Assembly (NCBI RefSeq): GCF_003255815.1
Contig: NC_037681.1
Location: forward strand, 82,031,191-82,095,190
DNA length: 64,000 bases
From: Theropithecus gelada
Taxonomy: Eukaryota; Chordata; Mammalia; Primates; Cercopithecidae
Direction: 5' to 3'
Shown here: piece after piece, positions 34,298 through 45,187 of the stretch
How the letters are laid out: each line of letters starts with the position of its first letter
How positions within the stretch are numbered: the first letter of the stretch is position 1
The notes under the pieces: model-generated
Told to the model about the DNA's origin: nothing
Database searches by the model: none
What the model saw: only the letters and a program-made list of their open reading frames with translations
Position numbers and translations under genes: made by a program

Positions 34298-34870
34298 TGT
34301 TACCAGAGGAGGGTACCCAGGTTCTTGGCGCTTTGAGCAAAGAATAGGACAAAAGCACAAACAAAGTGAGCAAAGAATAAAGCAACAAAAGCAGAGATTT
34401 ACTGAAAATGACAGTATACTCCACAGGGTGGGAACAGTCAGAGCAAGGGAGTCAAGGACCCAGTTACAGAATTTTCTGGGGTTTAAACACCCTCTAGAGG
34501 TTTCCTATTGGTTACCTGGTGTACACCCTACCTAAATGAAGTAGTGGCCCATGATCAGTCTGAAGTTACAAAGTTACACCCTATGCCAAACACCAGTCAG
34601 AGGCTGAAGTTACAAAGCTATACTCCTATGCAGATGAAGACTTGGCCTGCCACCAGCGTAAGTAGTTGCAGGAGGGGACCAATCAATGGTAATTTCAATT
34701 TTTCACCTGCCACACAGAAAAGTGTGGGGAGGTTGCAAAGCGGGTAGCCTCTGGTCCTTTTGCTACTCACGCATGGAATCTTAGGGTTTTCCTTTTCATT
34801 TAATTCTAGGAAGTCAGCGTGAATTGGCCTCAGATTCCCTGCCTCCAGACCCTAAAGTTCTCCTGCCTCA
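34298..34870 (-). repeat. Solo LTR, ERV1-like, with GAGA target duplication
   Basis: Read on the minus strand it starts TGAGGCAGGAGAACTTTAGG and ends CCTCTGGTAACA. It has CCAAT-type motifs (AACCAATAGG) and a run AAATCTCTGCTTTTGTTGC behind a degenerate poly(A) signal (AGTAAA). GAGA stands at both outer ends (34294-34297 and 34871-34874); a 4-bp duplication fits ERV1/gammaretroviral-type LTRs. No gag, pol or env remains nearby. The family name is not assigned. Confidence 0.75.
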
Positions 34871-35313
34871 GAGACAAGCAAAATGAATTATAAGGATGAG
34901 ATGTGAAGGGAAGGTAGTTTAGTAATTCTAGAAAGTAATCAATACTCTAGGGCTATGACCAGGGGTGGGGGGATAATAGATCACCTAATGATGCATAGTT
35001 TACGAGCGTTTGAGAAGAATAAAGTGATCCACACACAGAAAATTAACTGAATGAAAAAAGTAAACCAAGAAAGAGAGAACATGCAAGATATAAAATGAAC
35101 TAGGGAACTTTTTTGGCTCATTGCTGAGCAACATTTTTATTTTTAGAACTACTCTAAGAACAGATGTAACTATACTGAGAGAATTGGAGAGGGTAAAAGA
35201 ATGAAATCCTTATATATCATAAATGGAAGTTAATAGGTTACACCTAAAATTGATGTAGCAACAGCAATATAAGAAGAGTATTTCAGAATACTGTATAGAG
35301 GTTAGTATCAAAA

Positions 35314-35605
35314 CCAGCCTGGTGTGGTGGCTCACGCCTGTAATCCCAGCACTTTGGGAGGCCAAGGCGGCCAGATCCCAAGGTCAGGAGATCAAGACTG
35401 TCCTGGCTAACACGGTGAAACCCCGTCTCTACTAAAAATACAAAAAATTAAGTGGGCGTGGTGGCAGGCGCCTGTAGTCCCAGCTACTTAGGAGGCTGAG
35501 GCAGGAGAATGGTGTGAACCCGGGAGGCGGAGCTTGCAGTGAGCTGAGATCATGCCACTGCACTCCAACCTGGGGGACAGAGCGAGATTGTCTCAAAAAA
35601 AACAA
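35314..35605 (+). repeat. AluY
   Basis: GCCTGGTGTGGTGGCTCACG start; GTCCTGGCTAACACGGTGAA; TTAAGTGGGCGTGGTGGCAG linker; short tail. Confidence 0.93.
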
Positions 35606-36044
35606 CCAACATCTGAAAAAGGTGAAGACAGAAAGGAGGGTGAGGAGACAGGGGACACAGGGATTTTTTTATTATAGGCATTTCCCTGCCAACTAATTTT
35701 TTTTTAACTCTGTATTACTTATGTTGGTACACCAATATCATACATATCCTTCCACCATCTGAGCTTATCTTATTTTCTTCTCAGTCTCATTCCTGCCTGC
35801 TAAAAGTATCTAAGTAGAATTATATGCTGCCCACCTAAATAAAATGCGCTTATGTTTTTGAAATGCAATGATAAAAATTTCTAAATGCCTCATATAAAAT
35901 ATGTAGCTTTAATTTTAAAATTAATACTAAGTCAACATTCATGAGGAATCTACATGTCAAAATAAAATTCTTTGCAGGTTAGGTTTTAGAATTCCATCTA
36001 GCAACAAATATTCCAATGGGTCTAATATCATTTCCCTAGCCTAG

Positions 36045-36088
36045 TTCTGCTGAAAGCATGAAAGGATTCTGCTGAAAGCATGAAAGGA
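36045..36088 (+). repeat. 22-bp perfect tandem duplication
   Basis: TTCTGCTGAAAGCATGAAAG plus GA occurs twice in direct succession (36045-36066, 36067-36088) within unique sequence. Confidence 0.95.
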
Positions 36089-36254
36089 CTATTACTCTAC
36101 AGTATTCAACCTCACCAAAAACTGTTTTATGTATCAGCTAATTTATGAAAAGCACTACTTTAAACAGTGGTATCAATAGTCCATTGGTCAAACAAATTTC
36201 TTGATGCCAAAATAAAAGGCAGAGCCTTAAAGAGTGAACCACATATGCGTACGC

Positions 36255-36386
36255 TGGCCAGGCGTGGTGGCTCATGCCTGTAATCCCAGCACTTTGGGAG
36301 GCCGAGAGCTTGCAGTGAGCCGAGATCACACCACTGTACTCCAGCCTGGGCAACAGCGAGACTCCGTCTCAAAAAAAAAAAAACAA
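36255..36386 (+). repeat. Alu with ~170 bp internal deletion, target duplication intact
   Basis: The left-arm head joins the right arm at CTTTGGGAGGCCGAGAGCTT. AAAGAGTGAACCACATA stands at 36229-36245 and again at 36387-36403. Ten extra bases (TGCGTACGCT) lie between the left duplication and the Alu start. Confidence 0.9.
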
Positions 36387-36983
36387 AAAGAGTGAACCAC
36401 ATACATTTAACCTATTTAAAAGCAATGGCTTCTAAAACTATTCTAAAAAATAAAATTTATTAAAACAATGAAAACATAAAAGTAAAAGCTTCAAAGACTA
36501 AGCACAAATGACAAGTATAAAATGTACTACTTTTAGCCTGGAAACCTGACAGAGAACTTCACCCTGGCTGGCATCCAGAGTTCTTATACAGAAGAAATTC
36601 CTGAAATAAAGTTAAAGAGTTGATAGGTAGGAGATAATAAAGAGCTTTAAATACCTGCTAAGGAATATGGAATTTCCAAGATATAAACCTAACTCCATTT
36701 TGTAGTAAGCTTAAAACAAGCAAAAAAAAAAAACAAAAAAACAAAAAAAAAACCACTTACAACATGAGGAATTATGCTCTGTGGTAGCGGAGCTTCTGTC
36801 ATACATGATATTCCTTTGCAGATGTGTATATGCCCTTTCCCTAATTTAGTCTTCAATTTATTCTCCTATTCCTTTCTCTTCCCATTTTCTGAGTTAGTTT
36901 TCCTCCTATTCCATTCCCAATCATTAAATTAACAAAATGATGATAATCTGGTAAACAAACATGTGTTATTAACCTCCCTAATC

Positions 36984-37580
36984 TTTTTTTTTGAGGGGGG
37001 GGGACAGCAAGTAGAATGTATTGGTGAGTATTAAGAGGCCGCAGCACAGTGGAAGCCCTCATGAGTGCAGGGCCAGCCACTTGTCCAGAGGGCCATGACT
37101 GGGGATGTACTTGAACCCACAGCCATCTAGGATGAGCAGCTTCTCAGCCACCATGTCTTCAAATTCATCGGCATTGAACTTGGTGAAGCCCCACTTCTTT
37201 GAGATGTGGATTTTCCAGCTGGGGAACCTGAACTTGGCCCTGCGCAGGGCCTCAATCACATGCTCCTTGTTCTGCAGCTTAGTGCAGGTGGACATAACTT
37301 GGCCAGCGTGAACCCTGGACACAGTGCCCTGGGGCTTTCCAAAGGCACCTCGCATGCCTGTTTGGAGCCTACATTGGGATAGCGCAAGGTCAGAAACATG
37401 AACATACATCTGAAAGGCCTGTCTCCAAGGTCCCTTAGAGCAACCCATACAACAAACAGGCTGCATACACTACTAAGGAAGCTGCTGTTTGCAGCGACTG
37501 CACACTGGGGCCCCCATAAGGAAGGGAACTCAGTTGCCTTAATTGGCTGCAGGACCTCCGTCATGTTATAGCCAAAGTAG
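36984..37580 (-). pseudogene. RPL10: RPL10 retrocopy with retained intron (5'-truncated)
   Basis: On the minus strand, 37368 to 37059 matches the last coding exon of ribosomal protein L10. It starts at RLQTGMRGAFGKPQGTV and ends GPLDKWLALHS with TGA at 37059-37061. Two one-codon deletions are seen (VMSTCTK and FPSWK regions) and no frameshift. The 3'UTR and a mutated AATACA signal lead to an A tract at 36984-36992. Upstream of 37368 the sequence is not the preceding L10 exon. It is intron ending in CAATGTAG, and it contains a SNORA70-like snoRNA. So the template was an incompletely spliced or snoRNA-primed RNA. Earlier L10 exons are absent. The 5' border near 37580 is approximate. Confidence 0.92.
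37417..37551 (-). ncRNA. SNORA70: SNORA70-like H/ACA snoRNA copy
   Basis: A 135-base minus-strand segment from TGCAGCCAATTAAGG to CTTGGAGACAGGC, which I recognise as SNORA70, the snoRNA hosted in an RPL10 intron. Its H/ACA plan is visible: a 5' hairpin, an H box ACAGCA (37483-37488), a 3' hairpin closed by CCTTAG/CTAAGG, and an ACA box (37420-37422) three bases from the 3' end. H/ACA snoRNAs guide pseudouridylation of rRNA. This copy rides in the RPL10 retrocopy and sits in the sense orientation inside a USP34 intron, so it could in principle be processed. A dead copy is just as likely. Confidence 0.75.
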
Positions 37581-37902
37581 AGACAGCTATATGACTGTTA
37601 AACAGCACTTAAAAATGATGACACAGATAACACTTGATCACAGAGACTGACCACGGTTAACTGTACCTGAAATATCAGACCATAAAGTATACATATAGTA
37701 AAACCACATTTTTGTAAAATTTAAAACTGTACTGTTCGCAATCTCTCACACCATGGATATACACAAAAAGTTACAAGTTGTTACTCTGAATCGTGGCATG
37801 TTTTTGTATTTAACTTCGATTCTCTAGTTTATCAAAGTTTCTTTTCTTTCCCTACAATGACTGTATCATTTAAGTAAGAGAAAAAATAGTATAAAATACT
37901 AA

Positions 37903-38196
37903 AATCTTTTTTGCCACACAGTCTTGCTCTATCCCCCAGGCTGGAGTACAGTGGCGTGATCTCAGCTCACTGCAACTTCTGCCTCCCAAGTTCAAATGAT
38001 TCTCCTGCCTCAGGCTCCCGAGTAGCTGGGGTTACACATGAGCACCACCACACCTGGCTAATTTTTGTATTTTCAGTAGAGACGGGGTTTCATTATGTTG
38101 ATCAGGCTGGTCTTGAACTCCTGAACTCAAGTGATCCACCTCCCTGGGCCTCCCGAAGTGCTGGGATTACAGGCATGAGCCATTACCCTGGGCCAA
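37903..38196 (-). repeat. AluS, antisense
   Basis: The plus strand begins CTTTTTTGCCACACAGTCTT and ends GAGCCATTACCCTGGGCC. In sense with USP34. Confidence 0.93.
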
Positions 38197-38241
38197 AAAT
38201 CTTTATAATGCTTGTAAATATTAAATTATTGTTAACATACT

Positions 38242-38540
38242 TTTTTTTTTTTTTTTGAGATGGAGTCTCACTCTACTGCCCCGGCTGGAATGCAGTGGCA
38301 CAAATCTCGGCTCACTGCAACCTCCGTCTCTGGGTTCAAATGATTCTGATGCCTCAGCCTCCCGAGTAGCTGGGATTACTGGTACACACCACCACCCCTG
38401 GCTAATTTTGTATTTTTATTAGAGATGGGGTTTCACCATGTTGGTCAGGCTGGTCTTGAACTCCTGACCTCAGGTGATCCACTCATGTTGGCCTCTCAAA
38501 GTGCTGGGATTACACACAGAAGCAACCACACCTGGCCTAC
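38242..38540 (-). repeat. AluS, antisense
   Basis: Seventeen T, then GAGATGGAGTCTCACTCTAC; ends GCAACCACACCTGGCC. The second of two adjacent sense-oriented Alus. Confidence 0.93.
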
Positions 38541-39124
38541 CATACTATTTTTGAAGTGAACATTCTCCGTTATCTATATTGTAGTTAATACACTACAAAA
38601 ACAATTTATGACCACTGATAATCTTATGAAAGCTTTTTTTCTTCAGGAAACTTATAAATAACATGTTGTATGAAATATCATGGGTTTATCAGCACGCTAA
38701 GGTTCACTTATGGACTCACCTGGTCCACGGCCCCCAAGTTAATAATGCCTTTTGGAGATTATACATGCTTTATTAGTACCTGTTTATCCCCTAATGAGAA
38801 CCACAATCTTAATCTAGGCAACAATATTTTCTGAAGCTCAAGAAAATAATTTAGGGGAGGAAGAGAGGGAGATGAGAATAGACAAAAATTTTCACTACAA
38901 AGCACTGTGATCTAACATTTATTTTTACCTGTTCTCCCTTCTATCAGCACGAACAATTAAGAGTATAACATTCCACTTTTGTTACTACGAGCTAACAACT
39001 ATTCATACTTATTGACAAGTGAACAAAATTACAAATTATTCAATGTTCTCCAGCTTAGCTTTACATCTTTTAATTTGTATTTCATTTTCCAGAACAAATT
39101 TTAACAAATTTAATTAAAATCGGT

Positions 39125-39320
39125 GTTTATTAAGTCCTTTTAGCAAATACAGAGCTAAGCACTTTGTTTCCTTACAATGTCATTAAGACAGTAGTAGCTT
39201 TATTATTATTATTCTATTTCCACCAATGAGGAAGTGAGAGTTTATACAACTTAACTAATTTGTCATAATCACTCGTTCACAGGTGATGAAGCAGGACTAG
39301 AATCCTTGTCTATCTAGAGC
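39125..39320 (-). repeat. MIR
   Basis: Reverse MIR order on the plus strand: TTTATTAAGTCCTTTTAGCA, TAAGCACTTTG, GAGGAAGTGAGAGTTTATAC, GATGAAGCAGGACTAGAATC. Confidence 0.7.
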
Positions 39321-39327
39321 CAAGGCC

Positions 39328-39474
39328 ACTTTTTTTTTTTTTTTTTTTTTTAAACAGAGATGGGGTCTCGCCCTGTAGCCCAGGCAGGTCTCGAACTCCT
39401 AGGCTCAAGTGATCCTCCGCCTCACAGCCTCTCAAAGAGAGAGGCATGGGCCGCCACAACCTGCCAGGCCACAC
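39328..39474 (-). repeat. Single-arm Alu (FRAM/FLAM-like), antisense
   Basis: A T-run of more than 20, then ACAGAGATGGGGTCTCGCCC ... GGCTCAAGTGATCCTCCGCC. Only one arm is present. Confidence 0.85.
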
Positions 39475-40897
39475 TTTTCTTAATCACTACATTCTAGGGC
39501 AACACGAGATAAACCACAGGCTCTCTATGGTTTGGAGGCAAACACTTTGATATTCTAATAAGATCTAAGAATTACTGCCTAAAACTGCACATATGAAAAC
39601 CTCCTTTATAATTTCATTGCCATCCACAGACTCTTGGTTAAAATTTCATAATACAGGGATTAAAAATAAGCTAGAATACAAGTTTATTAGGAATGAGAAA
39701 ATATAACTCCCACCCCATCTCCACCAATAACTGGTGATGAGATTTTAGGAAAATGATTTTGTTTTTCTGGATTTCATTTTATTCAGTGGCAAACTTAAAG
39801 ATCCTGAAATCAGAAGTGTAGATTTTTTTTCCTAGTATAACATGTTGCCACCCTAGCTGTAGTTACAATAATTAAAACTCAAGATTATGACTCAGATGCA
39901 ACATTTCTCAGCAAATCACTGTGGACTATTAAAGTTCACCTTCAATCATAAACATATTAGTATTATGTAATATTCATCCATTCCATCCATAATGCAACAG
40001 TAACCACTGCTAAATTTACTGAAATTCAGTGAGACTGAAAAAGAAATGCCAATAATGATGGTACAGAATGTTTACATAAAATCCACAAACTCTTTTGCAA
40101 CAAGGGTATCTGCCAACTTTACTGAAAGAAGCAAAAAGGATATTACCATAGAGCAAATGTTATTTGAAGCTAAACTATTCAGCTAAACTCTATGTTTAGC
40201 TAGACTGTATACCTCAGAACATTCATTTATGTATCACTGCATTTAACATGTTCACTGGCACACAATGCTTCAAACATTCTTATCCATTAAAATGTTTTAG
40301 AAGGACTAAGTTTAAACTAGGTAGGCACAGAAGTTAAAATAATGTTTATTTTCATTTGTTTATTCAAGGGAAAAAATTATTAGCAAAGACTAGTTAAAAT
40401 CACACTGAGGAACAGGAATCCTTGTTATAAACTTCGATTATATTAACATTTGTTTTCCTAAAATTTTATTTCCTATAGTCTCAATAAATGTATTATTTAG
40501 AAACTGGTCTGATATACATAATTACAGAAAAGAAACAGCAAGTGGCTTAGAAGTATCCCCTATCACAATGACTTTTCTAAGGATTAAGATTGTTACAAGC
40601 CTTTAGCTATACCATAAAAATTATTTAATCTCTCAAAACAGTTATTTTTCAGAATTTCTGTCACTCTCATATCCCTAAATAAGGAAGGGTCAAAGAAAGA
40701 AACTTATTTATGCCCATGTTTTAAAAACAGAATCATGATCGACCTCATGAGTAAAGATTTAATAAATACTGACAAACTGTCATTTAGTAACTAATGGTAT
40801 CTAACCCAACATCCTAAAAAGAAAATGTGACAATAAAAATGGCAACTTATAACACAACTCACAAAAATTAGTCTTCAAAATACCTAAAGATGCATAC

Positions 40898-40985
40898 CTC
40901 TGTGTCCAGGAATTGATATAAGTAAATATTTTGAGAGTATGTTCCTTTCTGAGCTGCAGTCCATCACCACCTTCTACATCTGATA
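40898..40985 (-). CDS. USP34: USP34 exon 2 (residues ~15-44)
   Basis: An 88-base exon: two bases completing a split Ile codon, 28 codons (SDVEGGDGLQLRKEHTLKIF, then TYINSWTQ), and two bases of a split Arg codon that exon 3 completes. The acceptor on the minus strand is TTTTTTATTTCAG before TATCAGATG, and the donor is AGAG|GTATGC. Exon 1, which encodes the first 14 residues, is not in the window. This fixes the phase expected at any extra exon lying in the intron to the right. Confidence 0.96.
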
Positions 40986-41639
40986 CTGAAATAAAAAAGA
41001 AATTTTAAAATTATGAATAATGCTAAACCAGTATTAAAGCCAATAGTTCAAAATAAAGTCAAGAGTTACAAATGTAAACATTTCAGATAATCATTCTTTT
41101 GCTTCCAAAGAAAATAAGTCTACTTTTAATTAATAACTCATCTGAGCTTAAGAACAGATTTTTGACAGATGTAAGGGGTGAGGGGGGCGGTGAGACTTCG
41201 CCACTTATTCTGGGATTATCTCTCATCTCCAAAACCACCCTTCTGTTGTGATGCTGAGGCTGGGACCATGCAAGCTACATTTTTCATTTCCAGCTGTCTT
41301 CCTGTTAAGATCTTGTTCCTCCAGTGCCTATAGGGTACTAGAAGAAGGCAGGAGGAGAGACCAAGGACTTGTCAGCTTGCTGTATCTGAAAGCAGTAGCA
41401 CTGATTCTAGCCTCCAGCTTAGTATTCCAAGAACCAGTCTCATGGCACTCCTCTCAGGTGTATCAGCAGTAGCCACAGAGCATACCTTCCTTGAAGTCAT
41501 AGCTTCCTTCACACAGCCTTCCTCTCTTTTGATATAAGGAAGCTTGAGAGCATTCAGTTCTCATTAAAAGACCATTTCCCAAAATAATAAAAATTGAACA
41601 TAATCATTCTCATAATTCCATCATTTTAATGCCTTTTAC

Positions 41640-41816
41640 CTTCTTCGGCTGGTCCACACACCTTTACAAAGTAGAAAACATAAGGGTCTTTGAAGCCACT
41701 AAAGCAATTATTATGTATGTACAAGAAAGCATTTTTGAGGCTTATCAGCTTTTTCACTGTTTCTTTATATGTTGCTAGTGTCTTCTCTTTAATCCCCAGA
41801 AATCTTGCCTGGATTT
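41640..41816 (-). other. Candidate in-frame cassette exon of USP34 (unconfirmed)
   Basis: A 177-base minus-strand block. It is preceded by TTTCTCCTCC and ATGTGATGCAG (an AG acceptor with an upstream pyrimidine tract) and followed by GAAGAAG|GTAAAAGG (a good donor). Read with one incoming base it gives 58 codons without a stop: IQARFLGIKEKTLATYKETV, then KKLISLKNAFLYIHNNCFSG and FKDPYVFYFVKVCGPAEE. It leaves one base. Exon 2 needs exactly one incoming base, so inclusion would keep the USP34 frame. At least one other frame is full of stops. I recognise no domain or repeat in it. It is not in the USP34 protein as I know it, so it may be a rare exon, a decayed exon or chance. Confidence 0.4.
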
Positions 41817-42867
41817 CTGCATCACATTAATGTAAGGAGGAGAAATCCCCTATGAAGCAGTAAGATGTCCCACTATACTAATATCTTTCCTGTACCAAAT
41901 ACATATGAGGTTAGTTTACATTTAAAACACACACACACACCCCTTCTACTTAATCAGACTACATACACAACGTTAAGACTTACAGCACACTTCCTCAACT
42001 CAGCTCCAAAAATGCTGGTAAGCTGAACTAGGAGGTTGGAAGATTCCTCTCTGGTAATACTGATTAACCAAGAAGGGGTTTAAAAAAAATTACCTTGGCC
42101 AAGGAGAAAAGGAAAAGGCGTCAGGCCAAAATATATGTGGAACAGTCACAAGGTAGTAACACCTACACCCAAGACCAGGCTTTTGGGACCTAGATCACAT
42201 CTGAAGCCCTGGAAGCCGTAGACACTACTTACCATCAGAGAGAAGACGACTCAGGCAACAAAGCCTAGCAACTAGGACAGAATAAGATAAAGTGGGGGCC
42301 TAAGATGAAGCAACCACTAAAAACAACCTCTGGCATCGTATGATTTCAGCAAGGTGAAGAAGGGATCACAGTACGCTCTGTCAGTTTTCCTTCCCCAGCC
42401 TTAACAGTGCTTAAAAACACAGGGAAGAGTGGCTACAACCATCATATCCCTCTCTAACAAAAAACACACAGGGCACACATTCTGAAAAAAGTTTGTGTGG
42501 TCAGAAAACCACCCTCACCAGAGGCCCGCCTGGCAGCCTAACTGCTAAACAACAAAAACTTTCCATCTCATTCCATCCAACCCAGAACCAGAAAGGCAAG
42601 GGAAGGACATTTCATCAGACTAGAGTTCTCCAAACACACAGCTATCATCATACTCAATGGTGAAAGCCCGAAAGCTCTTCCTCTAAGATCAGGACCAAGA
42701 TAAGGTGGCCACTTTCATAACTTCTATTCAACACAGTATTGGAAATTCTAGTCAGAGCAATTCAGTGAGGAAAAAAAATGGAAAGAATTCAAGTCACCTC
42801 TGTCCGCAGATAACACGAACCAATAGAAAACCCTAAGGATTACACAAAAAGAACTGTTAGAACTAAC

Positions 42868-43170
42868 AGCCTGTAATCCTAGCACTTTAGAAGGCCAAGG
42901 CGGGCAGATTGTTTGAGCTTAGGAGGTCCAGACTAGCCTGAGCAGCATAGTGAAACCCCATCTCTACCAAAAATATAAACAATTAACAAGGCACGGTGGT
43001 GCACACCTCTGGTCCCAGCTACTCAGGAGGCTGAGGCGGAAGGATTACTTGAACCTGGAAGGTTAAGGCTGCAGCGAGCCGAAAAAAAATCAGTGGCTCC
43101 CATTAAACTGCAGTTTGGATTTCAGCATTCCAACCTGGGTAACAGAGTGAGACCTCCTCTCAAAGACAAA
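42868..43170 (+). repeat. Alu with a foreign 45-base block in its right arm
   Basis: 5'-truncated, starting at CCTGTAATCCTAGCACTTTA. At 43082 the right arm leaves the Alu pattern after GCAGCGAGCCG. It continues with AAAAAAAATCAGTGGCTCCC and ATTAAACTGCAGTTTGGATT, then rejoins it at CATTCCAACCTGGGTAACAG. The block is an inverted copy of sequence 2.2 kb to the right. Confidence 0.9.
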
Positions 43171-43254
43171 CAAAAAACTAATAAATGAATTCAACAAAGT
43201 TACAGGATACAAATTCAAAACACAAAAAGCAGATACACTTTTGTCTTTTTAAAT

Positions 43255-43523
43255 TTTTGGTTTTTTGAGACAGTCTCACTCTTTTGCCCAGGCTGGAGTG
43301 CAGTGACACAATCTTGGCTCACTGCAACCGCTGCCTCCCTGGTTCAAGCGATTCACCTGCCTCAGCCTCCTGAGTAGCTGGGATTACAGGCACCCCACCA
43401 TGCCTGGCTAGTTTTTGTATTTTGTAGAGACGGGGTTTCACCATGATGGCCAGGCCGATTTCAAACTCCTGATCATAAGTAATCCACCCACCTCAGTCTC
43501 CCAAAGTGCTGGGATTACAAGTC
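43255..43523 (-). repeat. AluS, antisense, inserted in L1
   Basis: GGTTTTTTGAGACAGTCTCA on the plus strand. The last part of the element (GGCATGAGCC...) is absent. Confidence 0.92.
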
Positions 43524-43798
43524 AGATGCATTTCTAATACACTAACAATGAACAATTTAAAAAGGAAATATTTTTAAAATTACATTTGAGTCAGCATCAA
43601 AAAGAAAAAAAAGAACAAGGAGGCAAAAGACTTGTTAACACTGAAAACTACAAAATGTTGCTAAAAGGAATTAAAGAAGATGCAAATAAATGGAAAGAAA
43701 TCCCACATTCATGGGTTGGAAGACATCATATTGTTAAATATCGACACTACCTAAATTGATTTATGAATTAAAAGCAATCCCTATCAAAATCCCCAGTG

Positions 43799-44105
43799 AG
43801 GCCCAGCAGCTCACACCTCCGATCCTAGTGCTTTGGTAGGTCGAGGCAGGAAGACTGCTTGAGGCCAGGAATTCAAGACCAGGCCGGGCAACACAGCAAG
43901 GCACCATCTCTAAAAAAAATATATTTTTAAACAAATTAGTCAGGCATGGTGGCACACGCCTATAGTTCTAGCTACTCAGGACACTAAGGATAAGGTGGGA
44001 GAATGGCTTAAGCCCAGGAGTTCAACACTATAATGAGATATGATCATGCCACTGCACTCCAGCATGAGCAACAGGGCAAAATACTGTCTCTTAAAAAACA
44101 ACAAA
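43799..44105 (+). repeat. AluJ inserted in L1
   Basis: GAGGCCCAGCAGCTCACACC start; CTGCTTGAGGCCAGGAATTC; diverged throughout. Confidence 0.9.
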
Positions 44106-44518
44106 AATAAATAAGTGTTCACAAGTTATGTGGAACTGGAACCATTGTGTACTCCTGCTGGGAATATAAAATGTTGCAGCTGCTGTGGAAAACAGTAGGA
44201 CAGTTCCTTGAAAAATTAGAAACAATTACCATATGATCCAGCAACCCCACTGGTGAGCATATATACTGAAATGAATTGAAAGCATCATCTCCAAGAGATC
44301 TTTGCACCCTTATGTTCATAGCAGCATTATCTACAACAGCAAAGAGTTCAAAGCAACCCCAACGTCTACCAACGGATGAATAGATAAACAAAAAGTGGTA
44401 TGTACATACAATGAAGTACCATTCATCCTTAAAAAGAAAATCCTGTTATACAGTACAATACAGATGAACCTTAAGGACATTAAACGAAGTGAAACAAGTC
44501 AGCATGAAAAGATATAAA

Positions 44519-44874
44519 CAGTTATGCACTGCTTGATGATTAAAGACAATGATACATTCTGAAAAACATGTGACTGCATAGTTGCACAAACATCACAGAT
44601 TATACTTACACAAACCTAGATGACATAGGCTACTACGCTACATGCCTCTACTATATGGTGTACAAATATCCCATTGCTCCTAGGCTACAAACCTGTATGG
44701 CATGTAACTAGAATGAATACTCTAGGCCACTATAACACGATGGTAAGTATTTGTTTATCTAAACACATTTAAGCATAGAAAATGTAGAGTAAAAATACAG
44801 TATTATAACCTTAGGACCACTGTCCTACACTAGGTCCATCATTGACCAAAACATCATTACTGGGTGCATGACTG
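44519..44874. mobile_element. Tigger-family MITE (MER8/Tigger3-like)
   Basis: Imperfect inverted ends CAGTTATGCACTGCTTGATG and GGGTGCATGACTG. Inside are ACTTACACAAACCTAGATGA, TTGCTCCTAGGCTACAAACC and TAAGTATTTGTTTATCTAAA, known blocks of this non-autonomous Tc1/mariner-type family. It lies inside the L1 3' region, which continues on both sides. Confidence 0.8.
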
Positions 44875-45065
44875 TACTTGTACAATTCAAGTGGTATGAG
44901 GTATTTAAAGTAGCCAAATTCACAGAAACAAAGGAGAAGGGTGGTTGCCCAGAAATGGATTTCAGTTTTGTCACATGAAAAAGTTAGAGATTTGTTGCCC
45001 AAGAATGTTAACATTTCTAACACTACTCAACGATATACATAAAAATGATTAAGAAAAGACATTTT

Positions 45066-45187
45066 TGGTTCATGTCTGTAATCCCAACACTTTGGCAGGC
45101 CAAGGCAAGAGGATCGCTTGAGCCCAAAAATTCAACATCAGCCTGAACATGGCATAGACCCCTTCTCTATTGGGGGGAAAAAAAAAC
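45066..45187 (+). repeat. Alu left-arm fragment
   Basis: GGTTCATGTCTGTAATCCCA ... GGATCGCTTGAGCCCAAAAA to GACCCCTTCTCTATTGGGGG; inserted near the L1 3' end. Confidence 0.85.

Larger units (their letters stand above)
25749..40897 (-). other. USP34: USP34 intron 2
   Basis: A 15.1 kb intron. It holds Alus, a split MLT1, a MER1 transposon, the ENSA and RPL10 retrocopies and a solo LTR. Stretches without a recognised feature are 25749-26304, 29331-29618, 32471-32853, 33991-34297, 34871-35313, 35606-36228, 36404-36983, 37581-37902, 38541-39120 and 39475-40897. The last is about 1.4 kb of repeat-poor AT-rich sequence next to exon 2. Confidence 0.85.

Noticed and set aside
37059..37466. Intact 135-codon frame containing the L10 C-terminus, as a possible active gene
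   Set aside because: Its first third is translated snoRNA and intron sequence, and most of L10 is missing, so a functional ribosomal protein is excluded.
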